Shown here one piece after another: positions 1 through 9,567 of a stretch of 64,000 bases of DNA. The notes below the pieces were generated by a model, which was given only the letters and a program-made list of their open reading frames with translations, was not told where the DNA came from and did not search any database. A program made the translations under genes and the position numbers. This DNA is from Protostelium mycophagum (taxonomy: Eukaryota > Evosea > Variosea > Protosteliida > Protosteliaceae): NCBI GenBank assembly GCA_002081555.1, contig KV920984.1, positions 6,024 through 70,023 on the forward strand. The letters run 5' to 3'. Numbering within the stretch: the stretch's first letter is position 1; each line of letters opens with the position of its first letter.

Positions 1-930
1 TCACCGTTTCTATTTTTAGATACTGAAAAAGTAAAGGTCAGGCAAGCGCCTCGCTTACCAATATGCACAGTCTGGAAGTGACTGGAAGAAGATTAGATTT
101 ATAGACATAAAGCAGGAGGCTGGTGCTGCTGAGCCGTTCCAAGTTTTAGAGGACACACTCGAGTATGTTCGTTTCTCTTCCATCGAATGGAGTCCTGATG
201 AGAAGGTGATCTTTTTGTACTGTATATTTATTTTCAACTATTGTGGGTTGAGATTTCCATCAAGATATGGAGCAGCGATATGATTATATAGACGTATTTA
301 AAATCGTAATTTCCATGAATAAAAATAATATTAAACAGGGAGTGTTCTATTGTAGATACCCAAAACCCGTGTCTGCAGGGGACAAGGAGGACTTTGACGC
401 ACAACTGCCGTCACTTCCACCGCTTTCACCGAGTGAGTCCTGGAACATCCTCTTGTCATGTTACAACTGTATGATCAGATATGATCTGCTTCAAAGTGCT
501 TGTGTTGGTGGCTTTGCCATCAAAGACATCCTTCACCGTTTCTATTTTTAGATACTGAAAAAGTAAAGGTCAGGCAAGCGCCTCGCTTACCAATATGCAC
601 AGTCTGGAAGTGACTGGAAGAAGATTAGATTTATAGACATAAAGCAGGAGGCTGGTGCTGCTGAGCCGTTCCAAGTTTTAGAGGACACACTCGAGTATGT
701 TCGTTTCTCTTCCATCGAATGGAGTCCTGATGAGAAGGTGATCTTTTTGTACTGTATATTTATTTTCAACTATTGTGGGTTGAGATTTCCATCAAGATAT
801 GGAGCAGCGATATGATTATATAGACGTATTTAAAATCGTAATTTCCATGAATAAAAATAATATTAAACAGGGAGTGTTCTATTGTAGATACCCAAAACCC
901 GTGTCTGCAGGGGACAAGGAGGACTTTGAC
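1..930. repeat. Direct duplication of a 398-bp block (1-398 and 533-930)
   Basis: Bases 1-398 recur at 533-930 with an offset of 532 and appear identical by eye. The intervening 399-532 does not match the sequence after 930. The block holds one complete prolyl oligopeptidase exon, one intron and the start of the next exon. Only the second copy runs on into a correct downstream exon. It is either a very recent tandem duplication or an assembly artefact near a contig end. The copies show no visible divergence. Confidence 0.93.
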
Positions 931-3749
931 CTCGGGACCGAAGTGGACAGCAGCCAGAACCAGCAGATCTACTACCACGTCATCGGTACCGACCAGTCCC
1001 AAGACAGGTTGGTTTACCACAACCCAGGTGAAGATTTATTTTTCGTGTTGTGGGATTTTTGTGGTAAAAGGTGTAACCAAATACTTCCAGCGATTCACAC
1101 TGCGGCTCTGCCGCAGCCCAAAACCCACAATGCGATATCCCAAAAAAAATCCACAAAAACGCTCACTACAACTAGACGAAAAAGAATGGATGTACAGCGC
1201 CGGCATCACCGAAGACAAACAATACCTCTATATCACCGTCAGCCGTTCTTGTGAGCGGAGCAACAAATTTTGGTTCCTGCCGTTTTCTGACTTTACGGCA
1301 TCGCAAGGCATCGTACAGCCCACCCGACTTTTCGACGACTTTTCCGCCGAGTACAACTATGTAGACAATGAGGGACCCGTGTTTTATTTCATGACAAACC
1401 ATAATAGTCCCAAAAATAAGTTGATCAAGGTGGATGTAAGGAAGGGAAACGAGGAGCTGGATGTTATACCGGAGAGCGCTACGGATGTACTGCAGTGGGT
1501 TTCGCCTGTAAATAATGACCAGTTTTTGTTGTCTTATATGAGGGATGTGAAGGTGAGTGTTCATTATGGGATTGTGCTGGGATCTCTGGTGTATTCAGTG
1601 AAATTTGTTTGTGCCTCACCGTTGTAAATCTCGTGACCAAGCATTTTTCTATTTTACAACGAATATTTAATATCATTTGATATATCAATATAATATATGT
1701 TTTATATTTGTTCATTAACATCAGGAAATTCTGGAATTATATGACAGACAAGGGAAAAAGCTGAGGAATTTTCCCCTGCCCATTGGACAGATCGCCTCCG
1801 CCTCAACCAAGAAAGAAGGTCAATTCTCTCAGCTTTTTTTCTTGACATCTTTTACACCAAAATCTCCATGACAACCCATTGATATCTCCAGATTCCGAAT
1901 TCTACATCAAATTTACCTCTTTCCTGACCCCCGGTACTATTTATAGATTCAACTTTAAACACAGTACCGACTTGGAGGAGATCTATTCCACGCAAGTGAA
2001 GGGCTTGGACACTTCCGGAATGACTACCGAGCAGATCAAATACAGCAGCAAGGACGGGACCGTCGTCCCCATGTTTGTCATCAGAAAGAAGGTGAATGGT
2101 TGAGCATATAGAGTTGTCAAGTTGGAAGATGCGGGAACTGGTAGTTGTGCGGCAAAGTCGCAAATCATACAATTGTGGTTTTGTGTTCAGTTGTGAGAAA
2201 ATAATTTGTCGGTTGCAGACATATGACTTTGTCTCCGCAACCCTTACCGCAGATCGCGGTAAAATTCACGGTTGCTTACCGTAAACCCTCCGACCTTTGA
2301 TTTCCCGCACAGAGCCGCAACACAAGACACTGCCCCACAATACCCATTGTAACATACCTTTAGGACATTAAGATGGACGGAGAGAACGCACTGCTTCTAT
2401 ATGGATACGGAGGCTTCAACATATCCCTGACACCTTCCTTCTCTGCGGCCAGACTATTATGGGTTCACCACTACAACGCTGTATTGGCGATTCCCAACAT
2501 CAGAGGAGGGTGGGTGATTTTATTCTTCAACATTTTTCGTGAATATTTTTTTGTGGGAATTTTATTTCTAATATGAATATTTTTTTGTATGGAAAAAATT
2601 TTATTTTTTAATATGAAGAATATTTATTGTAGGGAAATATTTTTTCTAATATGAAGAATTTTTGTGATAGTGACTATGTCCATAAATTATATCACGAGAA
2701 TTTTTTTTTGATATTTGAAAGAAATGAGTACGGAGAGGACTGGCACCAAGGTGGAATACTTGAGAGGAAACAAAACGTATTCGACGATTTCATCTACGCA
2801 GCAAAGGAACTCATCAAACTCGGATACACCTCCTCCAAAAAGTGAATTTTACATTATTTTTTTGAAATATTTTTTGATATTTTTAAAAATATTTTAGGCT
2901 GGCTATTCAAGGAGGAAGTAACGGAGGATTGTTAGTTGCTGCCTGCACAAACCAACAACCCGATCTATATGCCGCCGCAATCGCACAGGTTTGTCTTTCA
3001 CATTCTTCCAACAGCAGTTCAGAACCTCATCTACAATCGTATACTTCAGGATATAACTCGTATACCAGGTCGGAGTATTGGACATGTTGAAATTCCACAA
3101 GTACACGATCGGTTATGCCTGGGTGTCAGACTACGGATCCTCTGATGACCCCAAGGGCTTCCAGTACCTCCACAAGTAGACATCTCTATCTCTATAGTTC
3201 ATCAAAGATTTTCCGTCATTATGGGTCGTGGATCCGAGTCTTAAAGTCTCAAGATCAGATTTTTGGTGGTGAAGGTCTTCAACTTAAAAACTGATCGTTG
3301 TAGATACTCGCCACTACACAATGTGACCAAAGGAAAGGAATATCCCAGTCTGATGCTCATGACAGCCGATCATGATGACAGAGTCGTGCCTCTTCATTCT
3401 TTCAAATACATCGCAGAAGTACAGGTGATATGAAATGTTCTTTCCAAGTCTGACAAACACAGCATCAATTGAGTTCGGAGGAGTACCAGAAGAGGCCGCT
3501 GTTGATTAGAATAGAAGAAAAAGCCGGTCATGGTGCCGGAAAGCCCATGACAAAGGTGATGGATCATGATGAAGCATGATTTGTTCGAGATGCATGTGGT
3601 AGAGCCACATTCTGAACGTCTAGATTGTCACAGGAGTTCAGATGATGTATGAGATCACATGGAGATCTTAACCTGTTCAGGTGCTCCAAGAGGCAGCTGA
3701 TATGTATTCCTTCATAGCAAAGGAACTCAACGCGAATTGGAGAGACTGA
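1..3749 (+). CDS. PREP: Prolyl oligopeptidase (prolyl endopeptidase), 5' end outside the window
   Basis: Cytosolic serine peptidase of family S9A that cuts after proline in short peptides. About a dozen exons match the family in order. They encode the end of the beta-propeller (603-737, 871-1027, 1176-1552, 1725-1818, 1892-2091) and then the alpha/beta-hydrolase domain from [12 protein letters not shown] (exon 2364-2509). The catalytic Ser lies in [12 protein letters not shown] (exon 2898-2988), Asp in [14 protein letters not shown] (3304-3424) and His in KAGHGAGKP (3463-3555). The last exon, 3681-3749, ends ANWRD-stop, and AATAAA follows about 12 bases later. Several junctions are confirmed by split codons that restore family residues. 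The N-terminal third is missing because the window starts inside the gene. Exons 71-205 and 339-398 are extra copies of 603-737 and 871-930, so the model upstream of 533 is disturbed. Family assignment is very secure. Confidence 0.95.
1101..1115. repeat. Dispersed intronic hairpin TGCGGCTCTGCCGCA, copy 1
   Basis: A 6-bp perfect stem with a TCT loop, inside the prolyl oligopeptidase intron 1028-1175. The same 15-mer recurs in introns of other genes in this window. Confidence 0.8.
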
Positions 3750-4128
3750 GCACTAAGATAATAAATAACCTTCCATTCAACTTCATGTTGTCATGATCAA
3801 GATCTGTGGTATTATATGCAATGAGGCAAAGACACCAGCATTTTTATTTGTTTTATATTTTATCGAATTTTATTTGTCACACACAAACAAGTTGCTCTCC
3901 GGAATGAACCCCGAGCTCGTTCAGGGAATGAAGACGTACGCTGTGAGGTTGATTGCACGAAGATTTAATCGAGGGATTGCTCCAATAAAAGTCTCGAAAC
4001 ATTGAGACTTATTTTGAAAATACTTAAAAATCTATTTATGGATCATGTATTATTGATAGAATAGAAAAAATTTTCTTTCAACTTCTTCATCATGTACAGC
4101 TTGCAAATTTTTGATGGGGTCACCACCA
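3750..4128. other. Intergenic region between prolyl oligopeptidase and tRNA-Lys
   Basis: It holds the prolyl oligopeptidase 3' end with AATAAA shortly after the stop. The remainder is AT-rich, and a 70-codon open frame at 3793-4005 resembles nothing I know. No other feature is visible. Confidence 0.5.
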
Positions 4129-4219
4129 GCCCGCCTAGCTCAGTCGGTAGAGCGCACGGCTTTTATGAAAAACACAGGAGATCACCGTGTGGTCGGGGGT
4201 TCGAGCCCCCCGGTGGGCG
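4129..4219 (+). tRNA. tRNA-Lys(UUU) with an 18-nt intron
   Basis: The acceptor arm GCCCGCC pairs with GGTGGGC. The D arm (TAGCTCAGTCGGTAGAGC) and T arm (GGGGGTTCGAGCCCCCC) are canonical. The anticodon stem CACGG/CCGTG encloses CTTTTA, then an 18-nt insert at the usual position after base 37, then A. This gives anticodon UUU. A T run starting at 4221 is a Pol III terminator. The body is nearly identical to the intronless tRNA-Lys(CUU) at 18138, so the two probably share a recent ancestor. Confidence 0.93.
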
Positions 4220-4319
4220 CTTTTTTACTTATGAAAGTATATTTGGTTTTGGTTCTGTCTGTGTTTATCTCTTCGAAATAGACATCTCATTTAGCTTCCT
4301 TCTTAAATAATAATTATAT

Positions 4320-5560
4320 TTATATCGTAGTCGTGTAGCTGTTGCAAAACCCTGTGAGCGGAAAGCAGTCCACGTAATAGCAGTACGGGCACCACGTGGG
4401 CGGTGTGGTGTTGTACACAAATATCCCAATAAATCCTCCAATGCAGGCAGCAAATCCCCCAAGGCCAACTGAAATGATGATCCATTTGTTCACGGCGGGA
4501 TCCAGCTCAGGTATCAGCAAAAGCGCGAGGAAAAAGCCAACGAGCAGTCCACCTGACACTCATGAACCATGCTCGAAAGACATGCACTCCAGCATGGCAC
4601 ATGTGATTGGAATGCGAGTGATCTCTACCTATTTGTGCAAAGTTGTCGATGTATGGAAGTACTCCTGCACCAAAAAGCCCACCAAGAGAGATGATGAAAG
4701 TCATCCAATCACGCCAAGTGGAGTGCTCTTCTCTTCTTCTCTTCACGTACATCTCCAATGCTCTGAGGCTCAAAAGTCTGCAACTGTTCAGCACCACTCA
4801 ACACGATAAAGCGACGTCACCCTGCAAATGCACCGCTCGGACCAACAGCCGGAAGGGCGGGTACGAAAAGTGTGCTGAAGATGTTCCCAAGTGTGGCACT
4901 AAAGAAGTAGAGAGGAGTGATCTTCAAGAAGCCGTATTTCCTCTCCATCGGCCACAATAAAGTGGCATGATAGGCCAATGTCAATACGATGTGAATCGCC
5001 CCAGCATGTAGAGCCAGTGATGTCAAGAATCTACCTTCGTCAGCATCTTTGCTCCAAATTTTGGTACGAACCTTGTATATTGATGTTGTGTGTATATTTT
5101 GACCTGCGCTTTGGAGCCCATCGCCGTCAGAGAATACAAGCTGGGCCCAAAGAAAGGGTTCTCGGACCAAGGGATGAAGCCACCAGCATAGTAGTACTCG
5201 AATGCAAAAACTGCGGTAAGAAATGCTGAAGATAGCAGAGTGAAAAAAGGGTAATAAGGATAACTTTCCAAGACACTCTTCTTTTGAACCTTCGGGCTTC
5301 AATCATGAAAAAAATGCGAATGATGGAAATCTCACCTCTTGCACATCGGGTGGTAGATCTACGTCGTCTAATTCTACAGTTGGGTGTTGTGATACATTTA
5401 TTATTTTTGTGTTGCTGTAATGCGAAGGCCCGTAGTTTGTCAGCCCGATGCTAGGCTTACCATACGTGACTGCTGGTTGTGCACCGATGGGGGGTAAAGC
5501 TTGTCGCGGCTGTCCATTTGCTAAAGGTAAGCCATATTGACTGGCGACAACAGCATACAT
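4320..5560 (-). CDS. Rhomboid-family membrane protein, probably catalytically inactive (iRhom-like)
   Basis: A multi-exon membrane protein. A ~75-residue N-terminal cytosolic region rich in Pro, Gly and Gln leads to a first hydrophobic segment (SAFLTAVFAFEYYYAGGFIP). The rhomboid core follows: RFLTSLALHAGAIHIVLTL, then PMERKYG, then VGPSGAFAG, then LPYIDNFAQIV-SGGLLVGFFLALLL. The C-terminus is Cys-rich (CPYCYYVDCFPLTGFC), as in plant-type rhomboids. In active rhomboids the last motif reads DNxAHxGG and its His is half of the catalytic dyad; here the codon is CAA (Gln). The Asn of the HxxxN motif is Thr. The serine in GPSGA is kept, but the Pro before it is a hallmark of inactive iRhoms. I infer a pseudoprotease acting in membrane-protein trafficking or quality control. 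The stop is at 4320-4322. Confidence 0.85.
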
Positions 5561-5645
5561 CGAGAATGAGCCAGTGCTTCATTCTCATAACACGTAAGTA
5601 TTGCGCTTTTACACGTTTATTAAAAGGTTTTTGTGATCTGATACG

Positions 5646-6354
5646 ATGACGATCTCTTACCACATAGAACCGCAGTGTGCGCTCAAGTTCTATGAGCATG
5701 GATATAAACATCCAGACCAACCTGTATTTGGCGTTCTCGTAGGGACAGAGGCGAATCAAAATGTTGATATCAAGAGGTCAATAGCTGTTTCACACGGGCT
5801 CCCACTTAGTATTTTTATTGAGACTGCATTAGCTCAGGTAATTAGTTCAATTATTAATTTGATCGTTTACCAATTCAGATAGAGGAGTTTGCCAAATCGA
5901 TAGGAGAGCAGGTGAGCTCCGATTGATGAAAGCATGTATTGATATGGTGCAGATAGTTGGTTGTTATTACCTGAGTGAGTCAGGAGCACCTCACATCCCA
6001 CAGTCGGTTGTGCCGATTCTAGAGGCTTTCAAACAACACTCCCCAAGTTCCATTACACTCACCGTATGTCGATTCACATGGTGACGATTTCTGATGGAGG
6101 CAGGTTGATCTCGCCAAGTCTGTCGCCACACCCGCATCAACAATGCAAATCAAAGGTTACACTTTGGATTTTAAATCAGTCAAAGAAGTTCCCGCTTCCC
6201 AGCTTTCCTTCAGGTATCACAGACACCAATGAAAAAACATTAACCAATGATCCGCAGAGGAGAACCACCTGTGACAGGGAAATACTCCCCCACAAATGAC
6301 GTACATGATTTCCTGGATCATATGGAAGACATCAGCTTGCGGTGGTTGAAATAA
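5646..6354 (+). CDS. EMC8: ER membrane protein complex subunit 8/9 (EMC8/EMC9 family)
   Basis: A MPN-fold subunit of the ER membrane complex, which inserts membrane proteins at the ER. It has five short exons. Exon 1 opens MTISYHIEPQCALKFYEHGY and continues into VFGVLVG and SHGLPLSIFIETALAQ, matching the EMC8/9 pattern. Later exons give IVGCYYLSESG, then a PASTMQIKGYTLDF segment, and finally DVHDFLDHMEDISLRWLK, the acidic tail typical of the family. No metal-binding JAMM motif is present, as expected. The TAA stop (6352-6354) lies inside an AATAAA at 6350-6355, so the 3' UTR is very short. It converges on the FERM gene with 53 bases between stops. EMC8 and EMC9 cannot be distinguished in organisms with one copy. 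Confidence 0.85.
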
Positions 6355-6407
6355 AAAATCAACGGTCATTATTGTTTCTCTATTACATGACGTCTTCTAA
6401 TTGTTGC

Positions 6408-7800
6408 TCAGTCCTGTTCTTCATCTGATTCCTCGCCAGATTTGAGCATCTGGACTAAGATGTCTATGTAAGTTTGGATGGTGGCTGCGATGATGGCTCC
6501 CTGCTGTTTTCAGACGACAAAAATGTCCATTTGACGCTCACCTGTCTCGTCTCGAAAGTGTATTTCTGCGACTCTGTTTGTGTGCCAAACTCGAAGGCGA
6601 ACGTCGTAGAGGATGAAGCCCAGCTGCAAATCTCCGTGAAAGGATGAGTGGACACGAGTTCCTGTTTAAAATCATTTTCGAATCATTTTAAATCATTTCG
6701 GGATGATCACCTTGTCTCTCTTTAATAAGAGAATACCCTCTGCATTAACACCGATGACGACTTTGTTGGGTAGTTTTCTGTTGTTTACAGATCGACATGG
6801 TGGATAGAAGGTCGTTCCGTAAAAGGGCCACTGTTTCACAATCTCCAGGTACTCTAACTTCGAATCTTCTGCGCTCTTGCCAGTGTTCATAGCATGTGCC
6901 TTGAAAATGAGGGCTTCCCACTCAGATGGCTTCTTCATTCCGTACAGATCAGCCGGTACGAAATTTTTAAGGTTCTGTCTGTGAGACGATCAACCCAATC
7001 TGTTTCATGAGGAAAAAGAAAGTCTTTGAAAGAACATGAAGACTCACGTTAGGAAACCGGTCGTGTGAGAACCAGGTTTGTGATCTCCGTAGACAATCTG
7101 CACTTGCAAACCTGCCAGACGGACGGCATCTTCGATAGTGCAGGGATATTCACTCTCTATGACGGACCATAAAGCCTGGAGATAGACGTGATGTTTAGCT
7201 GCGACGTCCAACATCTCTCGGTCATCATCTCGGAGATAGATCTTCTTCTTCAAAATGAATGCCGATGAGGCCTCTTTAAGAGTTTCCTGACCCGTGCTCT
7301 TCTTAGTTTCCGCGGCATTCCATGACGCCATCAGTTCACATGGTTTCTCTTCTGGTTCTAAACATCTCTCTGCATATCGGTCGGTATATGAACGATCTAT
7401 CGCAATAATCTCGAAGGCGAGAAGAAGTAGGACGCATTACTGACCCCATCCGTCTTTCTTCTCAAATATTGCGAAGCAGGCATCTTCTTTGATCCCGAGT
7501 TTTTCAGTAACCAATGACTTGAGCTTCTCTGCATTGGCGCTCTCCTCGATACTGAATGCCTTATATCCTACATTATCCATAAAATAGACGCGAACCACTT
7601 TAGAACTCTGACAATCGGGGTCAAAAATGTAACATTGACGAGAATGAATCAAGATATAGAACTCACCATCTCTATATCGTCTCTAGTTAGCCGATCAGTT
7701 ATGAGCCAGGAAGTTCTGTCCTTAGTTAGATGACCATTATACGATATGATACAGTTCCACAATCGACCCACCTGTTCCTCTATATGTGATTTATCTCTTC
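6408..7800 (-). CDS. FERM-domain protein resembling a talin/kindlin head
   Basis: Probably a membrane-cytoskeleton or adhesion adaptor. The exons read, in protein order: a ubiquitin-like F1/F0 lobe (VRVYFMDNVGYKAFSIEES), an F2 lobe (SAFILKKKIYLRDDDREMLD, then ALWSVIESEYPCTIEDAVRLAGLQVQ), a lobe with YLEIVKQWPFYGTTFYP, and a PH-like F3 lobe (HPFTEICSWASSSTTFAFEF). It ends in an amphipathic helix and an acidic tail, EESDEEQD-stop (6408-6410). This order and the 'W-P-x-YGxTFF' and 'I-x-x-W-x-x-S' motifs are those of talin-type FERM domains. The protein is FERM-only, at roughly 400 residues. The N-terminus is uncertain: an open reading segment (IEEQVGRLWNCIISYNG) runs up to about 7800 without a clear Met. 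Confidence 0.82.
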
Positions 7801-8123
7801 TCGAGATTTATATGTATAGTTAAGAGGTTTTGTGACTCCCCTCCGATGCAACAGTCCAAACGTAGGGGGCTGCGGTTCCTTTCTGGTCTCGCGTTTTTTT
7901 GTCATTTGGCTGTCATAAAGACACGCGTCATCCGTTTCTTCTCCTGCACCGCACCATCACAACCCCCGACCTCTGAAACAAAACACACCAACAGAAAACA
8001 TAAAGAACCACAGATATCCAGAAGAAGGTGAGGCAGAAGGCCACTCTCAAGGTGGAAGCCGTTGGCCATTGTAGATAGTGCCACTGTTTTCGGGCGGGGA
8101 AACAATTCATTCAAAAGAACAAG
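7801..8123. other. Divergent intergenic region
   Basis: It lies between the FERM gene 5' end and the secreted protein at 8124 and presumably contains both promoters. Open frames on both strands overlap each other and resemble nothing. No other feature is visible. Confidence 0.4.
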
Positions 8124-8807
8124 ATGAGAACTAGTTGGATCACCATTCTCTTCTTTCTTCATTCAGCTTGTGCACAGACAGGATTCTTCGTCTTAGGGCA
8201 AGGTAATGTTTATCTGTCATCTCTGGAGGCCATTCGTAATATCTAGCAGGATCGACGTGCTCTTCGGCCTCACAACAACAATACTTGTATCGATCAACAT
8301 GTTTCGTTTTGGGTGGAAAGATCTCCACCACATACAGTTGTAGCGGTGATGGGACTCCTCTCTTAACGACATATTCCATCTTAGCCGGAGGTGGAATCAA
8401 CAGCCAGCTTAATGGTTGTGTTGGAAATACTTTCTCCTCTTCTTGTGCTAAAACATTCCCAAATGTGAGAATTGGCACTATAATCCAAGAAGAATCAAAA
8501 CTTATCCAAACAGCTCACTTCTTCGGATTCTGTAGAGGTCATTCAACAAGGAGGATGCAGTGGTCCCGTCGCTGTTATTGCCGTTAATTACGGTTCTCTA
8601 AACAACTGCACTCTTTTGGGCATGAAATGGGCCACAGATACTTGCCAATCGAATAGCACCGGTTTTTTTCAGAGATTCTGTGGTTCAAACTTCTCCGTCT
8701 CATCCTTTTCTCCGGCTGCATTTGTCAACAAACCAGGGGCTGCAGCTTCCATTTTCTCCATGATGACTGTACTGATCTCCATGGTGATGGTCATCCTCTT
8801 TGCATAA
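8124..8807 (+). CDS. Secreted Cys-rich surface protein, likely GPI-anchored
   Basis: Function unknown. It starts MRTSWITILFFLHSACAQ, a clear signal peptide. Two introns (beginning after GGGCAAG, and at about 8468 to 8510) join three exons in one frame. The mature part is Ser/Thr/Gly-rich with scattered Cys (GSTCSS, STCFVLGG, YSCSGDG, NGCVGN, SSSCAK, GGCSGP, NNCTLLG, DTCQSNST, RFCGSN). It ends in a hydrophobic tail (SIFSMMTVLISMVMVILFA) running to the stop, the usual layout of a GPI-anchor signal. The general layout is shared with the gene at 30082-30747. I recognise no domain. The start was chosen because it alone gives a signal peptide. Confidence 0.75.
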
Positions 8808-8897
8808 AATTATTGTACAATAAGAGATTTCTTGTGCTATTTTTAGACTGTTGTAGAAGACGAATAGGCATTTTCTCTTCGAGCGAAATCGATTTTA

Positions 8898-9468
8898 TCA
8901 AACCGAGCGGGAGCAACATACTTCTTTCTTCACAAACTCGTCCTCTAAGTCTCTCCTAGTCTTGGAAACATCGTCTTCTCCATGCTGCCGCTGGAGCTCT
9001 TCTCTCCTGGAGAATGATCCTCTGATCCACGGTCTGACATGCCACGAGGATATTCAAACATTTTCATCTGGAAAAATCAGTCCTTGTGCTTGAAATTAAA
9101 TTTCTTTTTCTCGAAAGCAAAATATTTTTCGAGCATTTTTTGGTGTTTCCGGCACAAGGACGCGTTCCTGGTGTTCAGTTGAACACTTTGAAAGACGAAT
9201 CTTTGGTGTTCTTTGTGCATATTTTGGTTGAACAACAAACACGATTTGGATCAGCCCAGGAGTCTCTCACCTTTAACATTGCTTTGTCGATTTTTCTTTC
9301 GGTGTGTCTTTCAGGGCGGTCTTGTCGCTCATCTATTCGAGATATTGCCCTCTCTAACAGCCTCTCTGTCGTCTTCTCAGGCCTCTCGTGTGATGCTCGC
9401 TCCAGAGCCGCCCTTTTCTGTTTTTGGATAAACTTGTTTGCGTCCTTCTTATCGACCTGTTCATGCAT
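8898..9468 (-). CDS. Small highly charged protein of unknown function
   Basis: Not recognised. The first exon opens MHEQVDKKDANKFIQKQKRA and is a run of Arg, Glu and Lys predicted to be one long helix; it ends at a GTGAGA donor after KAMLK. A second exon, reading RREELQRQHGEDDVSKTRRD and then LEDEFVKKEVCCSRSV-stop, can be joined at a CAG acceptor near 9020. The join is inferred from coding character alone. The product would be about 105 residues, helical and probably part of a larger complex. An upstream exon is possible. Confidence 0.45.
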
Positions 9469-9567
9469 CAGTTTCTATTTGTGTATATATTTGGCCTCTT
9501 CACATGCAGAAAAGCGAAAACAGGTGTGTATATAGAGGCAGGAGGGTGATCTAAAGATCAAAGAATC

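Noticed and set aside
267-551. 94-codon open frame in the first copy of the duplicated block
   Set aside because: It runs across the prolyl oligopeptidase intron and out into the unrelated spacer; only the exon portion is real coding sequence.
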